Shown here piece after piece: positions 44,607 through 53,792 of a stretch of 64,000 nucleotides of DNA. The position numbers and the translations under genes were made by a program. Position 1 is the stretch's first letter, and every line of letters starts with the position of its first letter. The notes under the pieces were generated by a model. It searched no databases, was not told the DNA's origin, and was given only the letters and a program-made list of their open reading frames with translations. This stretch comes from Rhodococcus spongiicola (lineage in GTDB: Bacteria; Actinomycetota; Actinomycetes; Mycobacteriales; Mycobacteriaceae): assembly GCF_004011835.1 (NCBI RefSeq), contig NZ_RKLN01000001.1, positions 434,001 to 498,000 of the forward strand, in the 5' to 3' direction.

Positions 44607-45632
44607 TCAGCTTCGGCTCGGATCGACGATCACGATCGCCTTGCCGGCGACCGCGCCCCCGACCAGGTCTGCCAAGGCTCGTGGCATCTCGTCGAGTGCA
44701 TAACGGTGGCCGACCATCGAGACCACCGAGCCGGCCACTAGGAACTCCGCGAGCCGCTCGAGGTGTTCTCGACGCTCGGCGCTGATGAACGTCGTCAGCC
44801 GCTGCCGCACAAAGGGCGAGAGCGATACGGCCCGGAACTGACGGCCGACGCCGCCGGTGAAACGGCCACCGTTCTCGCCGCCGCAAATCACGAGCGTTCC
44901 GGTCGGCTCGAGGATGCGACGAAGCCGATGGACCGGCGTGTTACCCCCGATGTCGACGATCAGATCGAATCGGCCGGGGAGGCTGGTGACTTCAAGCTCC
45001 CGGTAGTCGATGACCGAATCGGCACCGAGCGACCGCACAAGGTCGAGTTTGGCGGCGCTGGCCACCCCGGTCACGTGGGCACCGAGCGACCGCGAGATCT
45101 GGACAGCGAACGAACCGACGCCACCCGAGGCGCCGAGCACCAACACACGCTGGCCGGCGCGAATGCGTCCGACATCGACGAGCGCAAGCAAAGCGGTAAT
45201 CCCCGAAACCGGTGCAGCTGCCGCTTGATCGAACGGGATCCGAGCCGGTTTGCGGGCGAGCTTGCCCGGATCGGCGACGGCGTACTCGGCGTACGAGCCG
45301 TCGGCGACGCCGAAAACCTCATCGCCGACAGCGAAGTCGGAGACATCGGCACCGACAGCCTCGATGATGCCGGCCACGTCGGAGCCCAGCACCGGCTGTT
45401 TCGGACGGCGGACCCCGAACCCTGCAAGGCGCACCAGATAGGGCAGGCCGGTCGCCAGGTGCCACACGCCGCGGTCGACTCCGGCCGCGACGACGCGAAC
45501 GAGCACCTGGTCGGGTCGGATCGACGGACGGCGTACCGCGGCGATCTCGACGGCTTCGGGACCTCCGTACTCCCGGCGAATGGCGGCGCGCATCGACGTC
45601 GGCCGATCGAGGGCGGGGCGGGACTCGGTCAT
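44607..45632 (-). CDS. MDR family NAD(P)-dependent quinone oxidoreductase
   Basis: A 341-residue zinc-free medium-chain dehydrogenase/reductase. Residues 15-130 form the GroES-like domain (LGSDVAGIIEAVGADVSDF, GDEVFGVADGSYAEYAV) and 140-290 the Rossmann domain with the nucleotide loop VLVLGASGGVGSFAVQIS. Zinc-ligand cysteines are absent, as in quinone oxidoreductases. ATG 45632 has GGAG upstream. It diverges from a TetR gene, with two identical operator-like sites between them, so it is very likely that regulator's target. Confidence 0.88.
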   Translation of the reverse strand: MTESRPALDRPTSMRAAIRREYGGPEAVEIAAVRRPSIRPDQVLVRVVAAGVDRGVWHLATGLPYLVRLAGFGVRRPKQPVLGSDVAGIIEAVGADVSDFAVGDEVFGVADGSYAEYAVADPGKLARKPARIPFDQAAAAPVSGITALLALVDVGRIRAGQRVLVLGASGGVGSFAVQISRSLGAHVTGVASAAKLDLVRSLGADSVIDYRELEVTSLPGRFDLIVDIGGNTPVHRLRRILEPTGTLVICGGENGGRFTGGVGRQFRAVSLSPFVRQRLTTFISAERREHLERLAEFLVAGSVVSMVGHRYALDEMPRALADLVGGAVAGKAIVIVDPSRS

Positions 45633-45665
45633 CTAGGGGCTCCTCTCATGCTCGGTTGACCGTGG

Positions 45666-45678
45666 CGTACTTAGTACG
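45666..45678. promoter_or_regulatory. TetR operator copy 1 (CGTACTTAGTACG)
   Basis: A 13-bp palindrome with a central T, identical to the copy at 45701-45713, 35 bases apart (centre to centre). Both lie between the divergent oxidoreductase and TetR genes. A partial copy (GGTACTCTAGG) lies between them. Confidence 0.75.
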
Positions 45679-45700
45679 GCTCACCCTCCGGTACTCTAGG

Positions 45701-45713
45701 CGTACTTAGTACG
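45701..45713. promoter_or_regulatory. TetR operator copy 2 (CGTACTTAGTACG)
   Basis: Exact repeat of 45666-45678, ending 30 bases before the regulator's GTG, so bound protein would block its own transcription. Confidence 0.75.
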
Positions 45714-45743
45714 TTCTGTAAACCGTTGAGGTTGGAGGGGCCC

Positions 45744-46433
45744 GTGACCGACGAACCGACGACCGCCGCAGGAGCCGTCAGGCGGGCACGTCTCACCCGC
45801 GACCGGGTGATTCTGGGCGCTGTCGAACTGGCCGACCAGATTGGCGCGGACCAACTCACGATTCGCCGACTCGCCGCCCATCTCGGAGTGAAGCCGATGG
45901 CCATCTACCACCACGTCACCAACAAGGACGAAATCCTCGACGGCATGGTCGACCTCGTGTTCGGCGAGATGAAGCGCCCACCCGTCGAACAGCCCTGGAA
46001 GGACGCGATCCGGGTGCGGTGCCAATCGGCACGAGAGGTGTTGCGGCGGCACCCGTGGGCAACTCCCCTACTCGACGGACGCAGTGCGCCGGGGCCGGAA
46101 ACCATCGGCCACCACGACGCCGTGCTGGGCTGTTTCCGGCGGGGAGGTTTCTCGATCCGGCTCACCGCCCACGCCTACGCTGTCGTTGACAGCTACCTCT
46201 ACGGCTTCGCGATTCAGGAGGCGTCTCTGCCCGCCACCGGGGGCGACGACATGAGGGCGCTCGCCGAGGATATGATCGAGGCCTTCGCCGGCGCGCCGCA
46301 TCTCGCGGAGCTGACGATGCAGCACGTCCTGCAGCCGGGCTACGACTTCCGGGACGAATTCGACTTCGGGCTCGAACTTGTCCTGGGCGGCCTCGAACGT
46401 GCCCTCGCAGACGAATCTTCCGGACCCCTCTGA
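45744..46433 (+). CDS. TetR regulator (TetR_C_1 type)
   Basis: A 229-residue regulator from GTG 45744 behind TTGGAGGGG. The helix-turn-helix is at about 19-66 (LTRDRVILGAVELADQIGAD, LTIRRLAAHLGVKPMAIYHH) and the C-terminal ligand domain resembles the tetracycline-repressor TetR_C_1 family (PWATPLLDGRSAPGPETIGHHDAVL; HAYAVVDSYLYGFAIQE). It probably represses itself and the divergent oxidoreductase through the two CGTACTTAGTACG sites. The inducer is unknown. Confidence 0.88.
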   Translation: MTDEPTTAAGAVRRARLTRDRVILGAVELADQIGADQLTIRRLAAHLGVKPMAIYHHVTNKDEILDGMVDLVFGEMKRPPVEQPWKDAIRVRCQSAREVLRRHPWATPLLDGRSAPGPETIGHHDAVLGCFRRGGFSIRLTAHAYAVVDSYLYGFAIQEASLPATGGDDMRALAEDMIEAFAGAPHLAELTMQHVLQPGYDFRDEFDFGLELVLGGLERALADESSGPL

Positions 46434-46450
46434 CCCCCATCAACCGGGTG

Positions 46451-48079
46451 TCACAACAACCCGATCGAACTCGACCTCCGCAACTTGCCCGACGACGTTT
46501 TCGGCAGAGACCCCGGACCGAGGACTGCAACGGTGCGGGGTCGCACACCGACCTCGGCAACGATGGCGTGCGCGACGTCGCGCTCGATCCGTTTGACCTC
46601 CTCCGGATCGTCAATTGCGTTGGTCTCCACCGCAACAGCGAAACTCTCCCGCTTGTCGTTGGCATCGAGACGGATGGCGACCGCATTGCCGGCGCGCACA
46701 CCTTCGACCGACCCGGCCGCACGTTCGATATCGGTGGGATAGATGTTGCGGCCGCCCATGATGATCACGTCCTTGACGCGCCCGCACACGACGACGAGAC
46801 CGTCCTCGGTGAAGTATCCGATGTCGCCGGTGTTGATCCAGCCATCCTCGTCCTGCGTCGCAACCGGCCCGTCGACGGTGAGATACCTAGGGGTGACTGA
46901 CTTTCCGCGCAACTCGATCACCCCGACCGCACGCCGCGGCAACTCCAGGCCATCCCGCGCGACGACCCGCCCCTCGAGACCGGGAACGAGTGGCCCGAGT
47001 GTGGCCATGGGCCGGGCGTTCGCCCGGTCGGAGCGCACCGCCAGACTGGCGGCTTCGAGCAGGTCCGGGTCGACATGGTCGAGGACCAACCCCTGCCCCG
47101 GTTCGGGCACCGACACCGCCAGGGTCACCTCGGCCATACCGTATGTCGGTGCGAGAGCCAGCGGGTCAAGGCCGAAGCGGGCGCCGGCCTCGGCGAGCGC
47201 GACCATCGTGTCGGGGTCAACAGGTTCGGCTCCGTTGAGCATGCACCGCATCGAAGACAGGTCGTACTCTCCGGGACCCGACTGCGCGAGCCGGCGCGCC
47301 AACAGCGAGTACGCGAAGTTCGGTGCGGCGGTAACGGTTCCGCGGTACTTGCCCATCAGCTCGGCCCACAGCAGGGGCGTCTTGAGGAAGTCCAGTGGAG
47401 TGATGTGGACGGTGGTGGCGCCGACCTGCATGGGGACGGTGAGGAACCCGATCATGCCCATGTCGTGGAACAGCGGCAACCAACTGATCATCACGTCGCG
47501 TTCGGTGTTGAACTTGACGCGGTCGATCATGGCGTAGGCGTTGGCGTAGAAGTTGCCATGCGTGAGCTGCACAGCCTTGGGCGATCCGGTGGACCCGGAT
47601 GTCAGCTGCTGCAGCGCGATGTCGGTCTCGGCTGGGTCGATCGGATCGATCTCGCGGCCCGCCCGCATCGTCTCGATCGGGATGACCTTGATGCCGCGTT
47701 CGGTGAGCAGCGGTACGGCCGCCTCGAACGGCGCGGCGACGATCACCGCCGCCGCCGAGATCATCCGGATGACCGTCTCGGTGTCCTGTGCCCACACCTC
47801 CAGATCGGTGCGTGGGGTCGGCTGGTGCAGCATCGTCACCGAGGCACCACGCATCCACGTGGCCTGACAGGCCGGCGCGATGTCGGCGGGCATCCCGGCG
47901 AGGACCCCTATCGCGTCGCCGTGACCGATGTCGGCGTCGGCCAACGCCCCGGCCATGCGGCGGGCGATGGCGTGCACATCACGCCAGGACTGTCGGAGCG
48001 GCGCATCCGGCTCACCCGTGATCAGGGCCTGCGAACTGGTCGCCGCCGTGGCATACATCTCGTCGGTGAACTTGCTCAT
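46451..48079 (-). CDS. pks16: Fatty acyl-AMP ligase / acyl-CoA synthetase (Pks16-like)
   Basis: A 542-residue adenylate-forming enzyme. The ATP loop is [16 protein letters not shown], then the AMP motif region [19 protein letters not shown], the hinge [24 protein letters not shown] and the C-terminal Lys in [12 protein letters not shown]. Overall it fits the FadD/Pks16 group (Rv1013), which activates fatty acids for lipid or polyketide assembly. In mycobacteria the gene is next to pth; here about 20 kb of accessory DNA separates them. It is convergent with the TetR gene and divergent from prfC. Confidence 0.88.
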   Translation of the reverse strand: MSKFTDEMYATAATSSQALITGEPDAPLRQSWRDVHAIARRMAGALADADIGHGDAIGVLAGMPADIAPACQATWMRGASVTMLHQPTPRTDLEVWAQDTETVIRMISAAAVIVAAPFEAAVPLLTERGIKVIPIETMRAGREIDPIDPAETDIALQQLTSGSTGSPKAVQLTHGNFYANAYAMIDRVKFNTERDVMISWLPLFHDMGMIGFLTVPMQVGATTVHITPLDFLKTPLLWAELMGKYRGTVTAAPNFAYSLLARRLAQSGPGEYDLSSMRCMLNGAEPVDPDTMVALAEAGARFGLDPLALAPTYGMAEVTLAVSVPEPGQGLVLDHVDPDLLEAASLAVRSDRANARPMATLGPLVPGLEGRVVARDGLELPRRAVGVIELRGKSVTPRYLTVDGPVATQDEDGWINTGDIGYFTEDGLVVVCGRVKDVIIMGGRNIYPTDIERAAGSVEGVRAGNAVAIRLDANDKRESFAVAVETNAIDDPEEVKRIERDVAHAIVAEVGVRPRTVAVLGPGSLPKTSSGKLRRSSSIGLL

Positions 48080-48238
48080 CCAAGGCTCCTACCGTCCTCT
48101 GCGGACACTACGACCCACTGCCGTTCTGTGGGACGTATCTCGACAAGCGGTGCCGACCTGTTACCGCAGTTCTCAGCCCGCGTACCCTGGTGGCGGTTCT
48201 CACCAATCCCCCGGCCCCGACTTCCGAGAGGTTCACCG

Positions 48239-49957
48239 TTGAACAGCGCGCCCGACTCGGCCGAGATCACCACCGCCGAGAAGGCGTCTTCGACGGGTGG
48301 CCCCAGCGGCACGGCCGGTAGTGGCCCCAGCGGTACGGCGCCGACATCCCTCGCGGCCGAGGCCGCCCGTCGCCGCACTTTCGCCGTCATCTCGCACCCG
48401 GACGCCGGTAAGTCCACGCTCACCGAGGCTCTTGCGCTCCATGCGAAGGTCATCTCCGAGGCCGGTGCCGTGCACGGCAAGGCCGGTCGCAAGTCGACCG
48501 TGTCCGACTGGATGGAGATGGAGAAGGCACGAGGCATTTCGGTGTCGTCGACGGCCCTGCAATTCAACTACCACGCCGAGGGCACCCCCGAGGACCAGAT
48601 CAACGTCGTCAACCTGGTCGATACCCCCGGCCACTCCGACTTCTCGGAGGACACGTACCGCGTCCTGACGGCCGTCGACGCGGCGGTGATGCTCATCGAC
48701 GCCGCGAAGGGCCTCGAGCCGCAGACGCTCAAGCTGTTCCAGGTTTGCCGCCACCGCGGCATACCGGTCATCACGGTGATCAACAAGTGGGACCGGCCCG
48801 GCCGTACCCCGCTCGAACTGCTCGACGAGATCGACGAGCGCATCGGCCTCACGCCGACACCGCTGTTCTGGCCCGTCGGAATCGCGGGCGATTTCCGTGG
48901 TCTGCTCCGCCGTGGTGATGACGGAGTTGCGGAAGAGTACATCCGGTTCACCCGCACCGCAGGCGGCGCCAAGATCGCTCCCGAGGTACGGATGACGCCG
49001 GACGAGGCTTCCGCGCAAGAGGGATCGGAGTGGGCGACCGCGGCCGAGGAGAGCGAACTCCTCTCGGCCACCGGACAGGACCACGACCAGGAACTGTTCC
49101 TCGCCGGCCAGACATCGCCGGTGATCTTCGCCTCCGCGATGCTCAACTTCGGCGTCCGACAGATCCTCGACACCCTCATCGCGCTCGCCCCCGCACCGGG
49201 CGCCCGCAAGGACGTCGCCGAGGGTGCCCGCGAGGTGACCGACCCATTCAGCGCGGTCGTGTTCAAGGTGCAGGCCGGCATGGACGCCGCCCACCGCGAC
49301 CGGTTGGCGTTCATGCGTGTCGTATCCGGCGTGTTCGAGCGGGGCATGGTCGTCACCCACGCCCAGACCAGCAAGCCCTTCGCGACCAAGTACGCACTGA
49401 CGGTGTTCGGCCGTGACCGCTCCACCGTCGAGAACGCCTACCCCGGCGACATCGTCGGCCTCGTCAACGCGAACGCGCTCGCGCCCGGGCACACGCTGTT
49501 CACCGACAAGAAGGTCGAGTTCCCGCCGATTCCATCGTTTGCGCCCGAGCACTTCTCGGTTCTGCGGGCCGAGAGCGCGAGCAAGTACAAGCAGTTCCGC
49601 CGGGCCGTCGACCAGCTCGAATCCGAGGGCGTCGTGCAGATCCTGCGCAACGACATCCGTGGTGACGCCTCCCCGGTCATGGCGGCCGTCGGCCCCATGC
49701 AGTTCGAGGTGGTGGCCGCACGCATGAAGGCCGAGTTCAACGTCGAGGCGCGGATGGAACCGCTCGGCTACGCCCTCGCACGGCGCACCGACGCCGCGTC
49801 CGCGACCGAACTCGGGAGACAGCGCGGCGTCGAGGTCTTCACCCGCACCGACGGCGTGCTGCTGGCGCTGTTCAGCGACAAGTGGCGGCTGCAGTACATC
49901 CAGAAGGAGATGCCCGAGCTCACGCTCGAACCACTGGTCGCCGCGGGCGATCAGTGA
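48239..49957 (+). CDS. prfC: Peptide chain release factor 3
   Basis: A 572-residue translational GTPase from TTG 48239 behind CGAGAGG. After a Ser/Thr/Gly-rich extension of about 45 residues come G1 SHPDAGKSTLTE, switch II VDTPGHSDFSEDTYR, G4 INKWDRPG, the EF-Tu-like domain 2 and the RF3 C-terminal domain (VGPMQFEVVAARMKAEFNVEA; ALFSDKWRLQYIQKEMP). RF3 removes RF1/RF2 from the ribosome after termination. The N-terminal extension is longer than in E. coli. Confidence 0.93.
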   Translation: MNSAPDSAEITTAEKASSTGGPSGTAGSGPSGTAPTSLAAEAARRRTFAVISHPDAGKSTLTEALALHAKVISEAGAVHGKAGRKSTVSDWMEMEKARGISVSSTALQFNYHAEGTPEDQINVVNLVDTPGHSDFSEDTYRVLTAVDAAVMLIDAAKGLEPQTLKLFQVCRHRGIPVITVINKWDRPGRTPLELLDEIDERIGLTPTPLFWPVGIAGDFRGLLRRGDDGVAEEYIRFTRTAGGAKIAPEVRMTPDEASAQEGSEWATAAEESELLSATGQDHDQELFLAGQTSPVIFASAMLNFGVRQILDTLIALAPAPGARKDVAEGAREVTDPFSAVVFKVQAGMDAAHRDRLAFMRVVSGVFERGMVVTHAQTSKPFATKYALTVFGRDRSTVENAYPGDIVGLVNANALAPGHTLFTDKKVEFPPIPSFAPEHFSVLRAESASKYKQFRRAVDQLESEGVVQILRNDIRGDASPVMAAVGPMQFEVVAARMKAEFNVEARMEPLGYALARRTDAASATELGRQRGVEVFTRTDGVLLALFSDKWRLQYIQKEMPELTLEPLVAAGDQ

Positions 49958-50050
49958 GCCCGCTGCCCAGCTGTTCCTACCCCGCGTGTTCCTGCGCCAC
50001 GTATTCCTACCCCACGGAATGAACCACCGACCGGTCCGGTTGGATCCGGT

Positions 50051-50953
50051 ATGGCAGAAGTGACACATGACACAGCGACACACGACACAGTCACACACGA
50101 CACAAAGGGAACGCCCAGCTACGGAAAGTTCGGGGTGTGGCGGCATGCTCTCGGATTGAGACCCGAGGTGGGTGCGGAGATCGAACGGCTCGGCTACGGA
50201 GCCATCTGGGCGGGCGGATCGCCGCCGGCCGATCTCCAGGTGATCGAGGATCTCATCGCCGGAACCGAGAGCATCACCGTCGCGACCGGCATCGTCAACA
50301 TCTTCTCGGCTCCCGCTGACGAGATCGCGAAGTCTTACCACCGGATCGAATCCCGTCATCCCGGACGTTTCGTGCTCGGTATCGGCGTCGGCCACCCCGA
50401 GGTACCGGGAATGGGTGCCGAAAAGCCGTACGACGCGCTCGTCCGCTATCTCGATGTCCTCGACGACGCGGGCGTCCCGAAGGAGCGCCTCGTGCTGGCC
50501 GCGCTCGGCCCCAAGGTGCTGAGGCTCGCAGCCGAACGATCCGCCGGCGCCCACCCGTACCTGACGCCGCCCGAGCACACACGGCAGGCCCGCGAGGTCC
50601 TCGGTCCCGGCGTGCTGCTCGCCCCCGAACACAAGGTGGTCCTGTCCACCGACACCGACGCCGCCCGCGCGGTCGGACGCGAGGCCGTCGAGAACCCCTA
50701 CCTGCACCTGCGAAACTACCGCCGTAACCTCGAACGCCTCGGCTTCCCGACCGCGGAACTCGACGGCGGCGGCAGCGATCGCCTTATCGACGCCCTCGTC
50801 GCCCACGGCGACGCCGAGACCGTCGCGTCTCGCCTCACTGCACACCTGGACGCGGGAGCCGACCACGTCTCGGTGCAGGTGCTTCCGATGGCCGGTGATC
50901 CGATTCCCGCCCTGCGGGAACTGGCGACGGCCTTGGAACTGGCCAGAACCTAG
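50051..50953 (+). CDS. LLM-class F420-dependent oxidoreductase (TIGR03620-like)
   Basis: A 300-residue luciferase-like monooxygenase-fold enzyme. After a repetitive N-terminus it starts GKFGVWRHALGLRPEVGAEI and shows ATGIVNIFSAPADEIAKSYH, PGRFVLGIGVGHPEV and a C-terminal segment VSVQVLPMAGDPIPALREL, typical of the actinobacterial TIGR03620 branch thought to use F420. The substrate is unknown. Residues 5-19 are three THDT(A/V/K) units encoded by 15-bp repeats, unusual for the family; translation may start at the GTG at 50060. It is a single gene between prfC and a secreted-protein gene. Confidence 0.85.
   Translation: MAEVTHDTATHDTVTHDTKGTPSYGKFGVWRHALGLRPEVGAEIERLGYGAIWAGGSPPADLQVIEDLIAGTESITVATGIVNIFSAPADEIAKSYHRIESRHPGRFVLGIGVGHPEVPGMGAEKPYDALVRYLDVLDDAGVPKERLVLAALGPKVLRLAAERSAGAHPYLTPPEHTRQAREVLGPGVLLAPEHKVVLSTDTDAARAVGREAVENPYLHLRNYRRNLERLGFPTAELDGGGSDRLIDALVAHGDAETVASRLTAHLDAGADHVSVQVLPMAGDPIPALRELATALELART
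50063..50107. repeat. Three 15-bp in-frame repeats
   Basis: Units ACACAYGACACARNN at 50063, 50078 and 50093 encode THDTA, THDTV and THDTK at the N-terminus of the LLM enzyme. The period is a multiple of three, so copy number could vary without frame loss. Confidence 0.8.
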
Positions 50954-51128
50954 ACCCGCGCCGGATTCTCACGAGACCCTCTCCAAGAACCCCTGCCTCG
51001 CGAAACCCTTTCTCACGAAACCCTAAGGACTCGTCAAGAAGAACCGAGGTTCGCGCACCTAACTTCGTCGCTGTGGAAGCAGCCCGGACCACCAAACCAG
51101 CCCGGACCACAGTGCACGAGGAGAACAC

Positions 51129-51614
51129 ATGCGAATCAACGCCTTCAGTAAGACGACTCGACGCAACGCGACGATTGCCGCAGCCTGCCTCGGTGCTGCC
51201 GCGATCGCGGCTCCCGGCTTCGCCTGGGCCCAGAATCCTATCGCCGACACCTCCCCCGAAGTGGTCACCGCCGACGCTGCGGCCATTGGCGATGCAGCGG
51301 TCACTCGCGATGCGGTGGTCACTGGCGATGCAGCGGTCACTGCCGCTGCCCAGTGGATGGAAATCACCGACCCCGGCAATGCCCCTGAAGGCTGCTACTC
51401 GATGGTGGAGGTCGAGATTCCCACAGAAAAAGAGATTGCTGCGGAGGACGTACAGCTCCTGATCCCCGAGGACGTCCTCGAGGAGTCCGATCTCGCAGGC
51501 AAGATAGCCGAGTTCGGTGACGTGGAAGTGCTCCCCGGAACCGAACATGGAGTCCAGCGGTATCAGCTCATCGACGGGGAGACGAACACGCCCATTGCAA
51601 CGGCCATCTGCTGA
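51129..51614 (+). CDS. Secreted protein of unknown function
   Basis: A 161-residue protein with a Sec-type signal peptide: basic [10 protein letters not shown], hydrophobic [18 protein letters not shown], and a likely cut after AWA (about 34/35). The mature part starts [10 protein letters not shown], carries three six-residue repeats ([18 protein letters not shown] at about 54-71) and a compact acidic domain with two cysteines ([11 protein letters not shown] and the terminal Cys). I recognise no family. It ends at a strong terminator. Confidence 0.7.
   Translation: MRINAFSKTTRRNATIAAACLGAAAIAAPGFAWAQNPIADTSPEVVTADAAAIGDAAVTRDAVVTGDAAVTAAAQWMEITDPGNAPEGCYSMVEVEIPTEKEIAAEDVQLLIPEDVLEESDLAGKIAEFGDVEVLPGTEHGVQRYQLIDGETNTPIATAIC
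51288..51341. repeat. Three 18-bp in-frame repeats
   Basis: Units starting at 51288, 51306 and 51324 (GGCGATGCAGCGGTCACT and a variant) encode [18 protein letters not shown] in the secreted protein. Units 1 and 3 are identical. Confidence 0.8.
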
Positions 51615-51628
51615 GCACCCCCCGAACC

Positions 51629-51657
51629 GGTGCTGCGTACTCGAAGTACGCAGCACC
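51629..51657 (+). terminator. Terminator after the secreted-protein gene
   Basis: A 12-bp stem GGTGCTGCGTAC / GTACGCAGCACC around TCGAA, followed by GTCTTT, 15 bases after the stop. A second small dyad GTACT-CGAA-AGTAC at 51683-51696 follows and lies in the prrA promoter region. Confidence 0.8.
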
Positions 51658-51768
51658 GTCTTTGGTGAATGCAACACACTCGGTACTCGAAAGTACTTCC
51701 AATGGACGGCGATCCAACCCCACTCCTTTGGGACTGGCAACGACGCTGGAACTCCTGATGGAGGCATG

Positions 51769-52470
51769 ATGGATCGAGTGACAGACAGTGCCCGCATCCT
51801 GCTCGTCGACGACGACCCCAAAGTCCTCACCTCCCTCACCCGGGGGCTCCGACTGTCCGGTTTCGAACTCGAGACCGCGGAAGACGGAGCTGCTGCGTTG
51901 CGGGCAGTCGCGGCCTCTCGTCCGGACGCGATCGTGCTCGACGTGAACATGCCGGTGCTCGACGGCGTCGGCGTGGTCACCGCATTGCGGGCGATGGGCA
52001 ACGACGTTCCGATCTGCGTGCTCAGCGCACGCAGTACCGTCGGCGACCGGATCGCGGGCCTCGAGGCCGGCGCGGACGATTACCTCACCAAGCCATTCGA
52101 ACTCGGCGAACTGGTCGCTCGCCTGCGCGCGCTATTGCGCCGGGCACCCCGCACCCCGACACCAGCGGGCACGGTCACTGTCGGCTCTCTCGAAGTCGAC
52201 GTTCCGGGTCGGCGGGTCCACGTCAGCGGCGAACGCATCGAACTCACCAAACGAGAGTTCGACCTGTTGAGCGTCCTCGCGGAGAACGCTGGGATCGTGC
52301 TCAGCCGGGTTCGGCTCCTGGAACTGGTGTGGGGCTACGACTTCGACGCAGACACCAACGTCGTCGACGTGTTCGTGACCTACCTACGGAAGAAGCTGGA
52401 GGCCGACGGGATGCCACGGGTGCTGCACACTGTTCGCGGAGTCGGGTTCGTCTTGCGGGAGCAGCCGTGA
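51769..52470 (+). CDS. prrA: Response regulator PrrA
   Basis: A 233-residue OmpR-type regulator. The receiver domain has the acidic pocket LLVDDDP, phospho-acceptor Asp58 in [12 protein letters not shown] and Lys108 in DYLTKPF; the DNA-binding winged helix is at about 135-230 ([40 protein letters not shown]). It is very similar to what I recall of mycobacterial PrrA. ATG 51769 has GGAGG 4 bases upstream; ATG 51766 and GTG 51778 are alternatives. The stop overlaps the prrB GTG by 3 bases. Confidence 0.93.
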   Translation: MDRVTDSARILLVDDDPKVLTSLTRGLRLSGFELETAEDGAAALRAVAASRPDAIVLDVNMPVLDGVGVVTALRAMGNDVPICVLSARSTVGDRIAGLEAGADDYLTKPFELGELVARLRALLRRAPRTPTPAGTVTVGSLEVDVPGRRVHVSGERIELTKREFDLLSVLAENAGIVLSRVRLLELVWGYDFDADTNVVDVFVTYLRKKLEADGMPRVLHTVRGVGFVLREQP

Positions 52471-53777
52471 GCACGCGCCGCCGCTCCGTGTCGCTGCGCA
52501 CGCGGGTGGCACTGGTCTCCGCGCTGGCCGCCACCATCGTCATCGCCGCGATCGGCGTGGCGTTCGCAGTCTTCCTGCGAGTCAACGGGTCCGAGCAACT
52601 CGACAGCACCCTGGATTCGGTGTCGTTGAGCTCTCCGACATCGTTGGGCTCCGCCCCAGGGATTCCCCCTCAGCAGTACAACCTGGTGATACCCGAACCG
52701 GGCGCCCCTGTCGACTACAACACGGTGCGGACAGAAGTCGTCGACGGCAGGCAAGTGCGCCTACGAGAAGTTCCCGTCGCCGGGGTCAATGACGCATACG
52801 TCGAGGTCTCAATTCCCGAAGATGCCCTCAGTCGCGCGATTCACGAGCAGCAGTGGCGGGTCGCGGGGGCCTCGCTCGCGGCCATCGCGGTTGCCGCTGG
52901 TCTGGGCTGGCTGATGGCCGGACGAGCAGTGAGACCGCTCGAGCGACTCGCCGCCGCCACCCACACGGTGGGCGACGAGCTACCTGCGGCGCTACCGGAC
53001 GTCCACGGGGCCCGTGAGGCCGAGGAACTCGCAGATGCCATTCGGCACATGCTCGAACGAATAGGCAAGGCCCAGAGCCGGACCCAGGAGGCACTGGGTG
53101 CGGCGCGTGACTTCGCGGCGGTCTCGGCGCACGAGCTGCGTACGCCGCTCACCTCGATGCGGACGGACCTCGAGGTCCTCGCGACGATGCGCCTGACGGA
53201 GGAGCAACGTACCGAGATCCTGCGCGAGCTCCGGGCAACGGAACGACAGATCGAGTCGACCCTCACCGATCTGGAAAGCCTGGCCGTCGGGGATCTGTCC
53301 GACACTATCGATCTCGAGGACGTCGACCTGGCGGAACTCGCCGACCGCTGCATACAGGAGGCGTCCCGGCGTCTGCCCGACGTGGCCCTCGAACTGTCGG
53401 CACCCCAGTCGCTGCCGATACGTGGGCTGCCGTCGGGGCTTCGCCTGGTCCTCGAGAACGCGATCACCAACGCTGCGAGGCACGGACGTGCCGATCGGAT
53501 CGTGGTCACTGTCGCGGAGAATGACGTCCGCGGCTACACGGTGACGGTCGACGACAACGGAATCGGCGTTCCCGAGCGCGAGAGGGCGACGCTGTTCGAA
53601 CGATTCGCGCGAGGATCGTCCGCCCACCCCGACGGATCCGGACTGGGTCTCGCGCTCATCGCGCAGCAGGCGTCGCTCCACGGGGGCACCGCCGAACTGA
53701 CCGACGGCCCACTCGGTGGTGCACGCCTGCGACTCGACCTGCCCGCGGCCCAGGGCCCCGGGACCCCAGAGCGATGA
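52467..53777 (+). CDS. prrB: Sensor histidine kinase PrrB
   Basis: A 436-residue membrane kinase. Two transmembrane helices (about 15-38 and 133-152) enclose an external sensor domain (40-130), followed by a HAMP linker (153-205), the HisKA domain with phospho-acceptor His222 in [11 protein letters not shown], and the HATPase_c domain with [13 protein letters not shown] (N box), DDNGIGVP (G1) and [10 protein letters not shown] (G2). It phosphorylates PrrA. The GTG lies inside the prrA stop, coupling the two genes. Confidence 0.93.
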   Translation: MSTRRRSVSLRTRVALVSALAATIVIAAIGVAFAVFLRVNGSEQLDSTLDSVSLSSPTSLGSAPGIPPQQYNLVIPEPGAPVDYNTVRTEVVDGRQVRLREVPVAGVNDAYVEVSIPEDALSRAIHEQQWRVAGASLAAIAVAAGLGWLMAGRAVRPLERLAAATHTVGDELPAALPDVHGAREAEELADAIRHMLERIGKAQSRTQEALGAARDFAAVSAHELRTPLTSMRTDLEVLATMRLTEEQRTEILRELRATERQIESTLTDLESLAVGDLSDTIDLEDVDLAELADRCIQEASRRLPDVALELSAPQSLPIRGLPSGLRLVLENAITNAARHGRADRIVVTVAENDVRGYTVTVDDNGIGVPERERATLFERFARGSSAHPDGSGLGLALIAQQASLHGGTAELTDGPLGGARLRLDLPAAQGPGTPER

Positions 53778-53792
53778 CTACTCGGCGGCGGA

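Noticed and set aside
48233-50866. An 877-codon minus-strand frame opposite prfC and the LLM gene
   Set aside because: It is a high-GC shadow of two well-supported plus-strand genes, with no recognisable domain.
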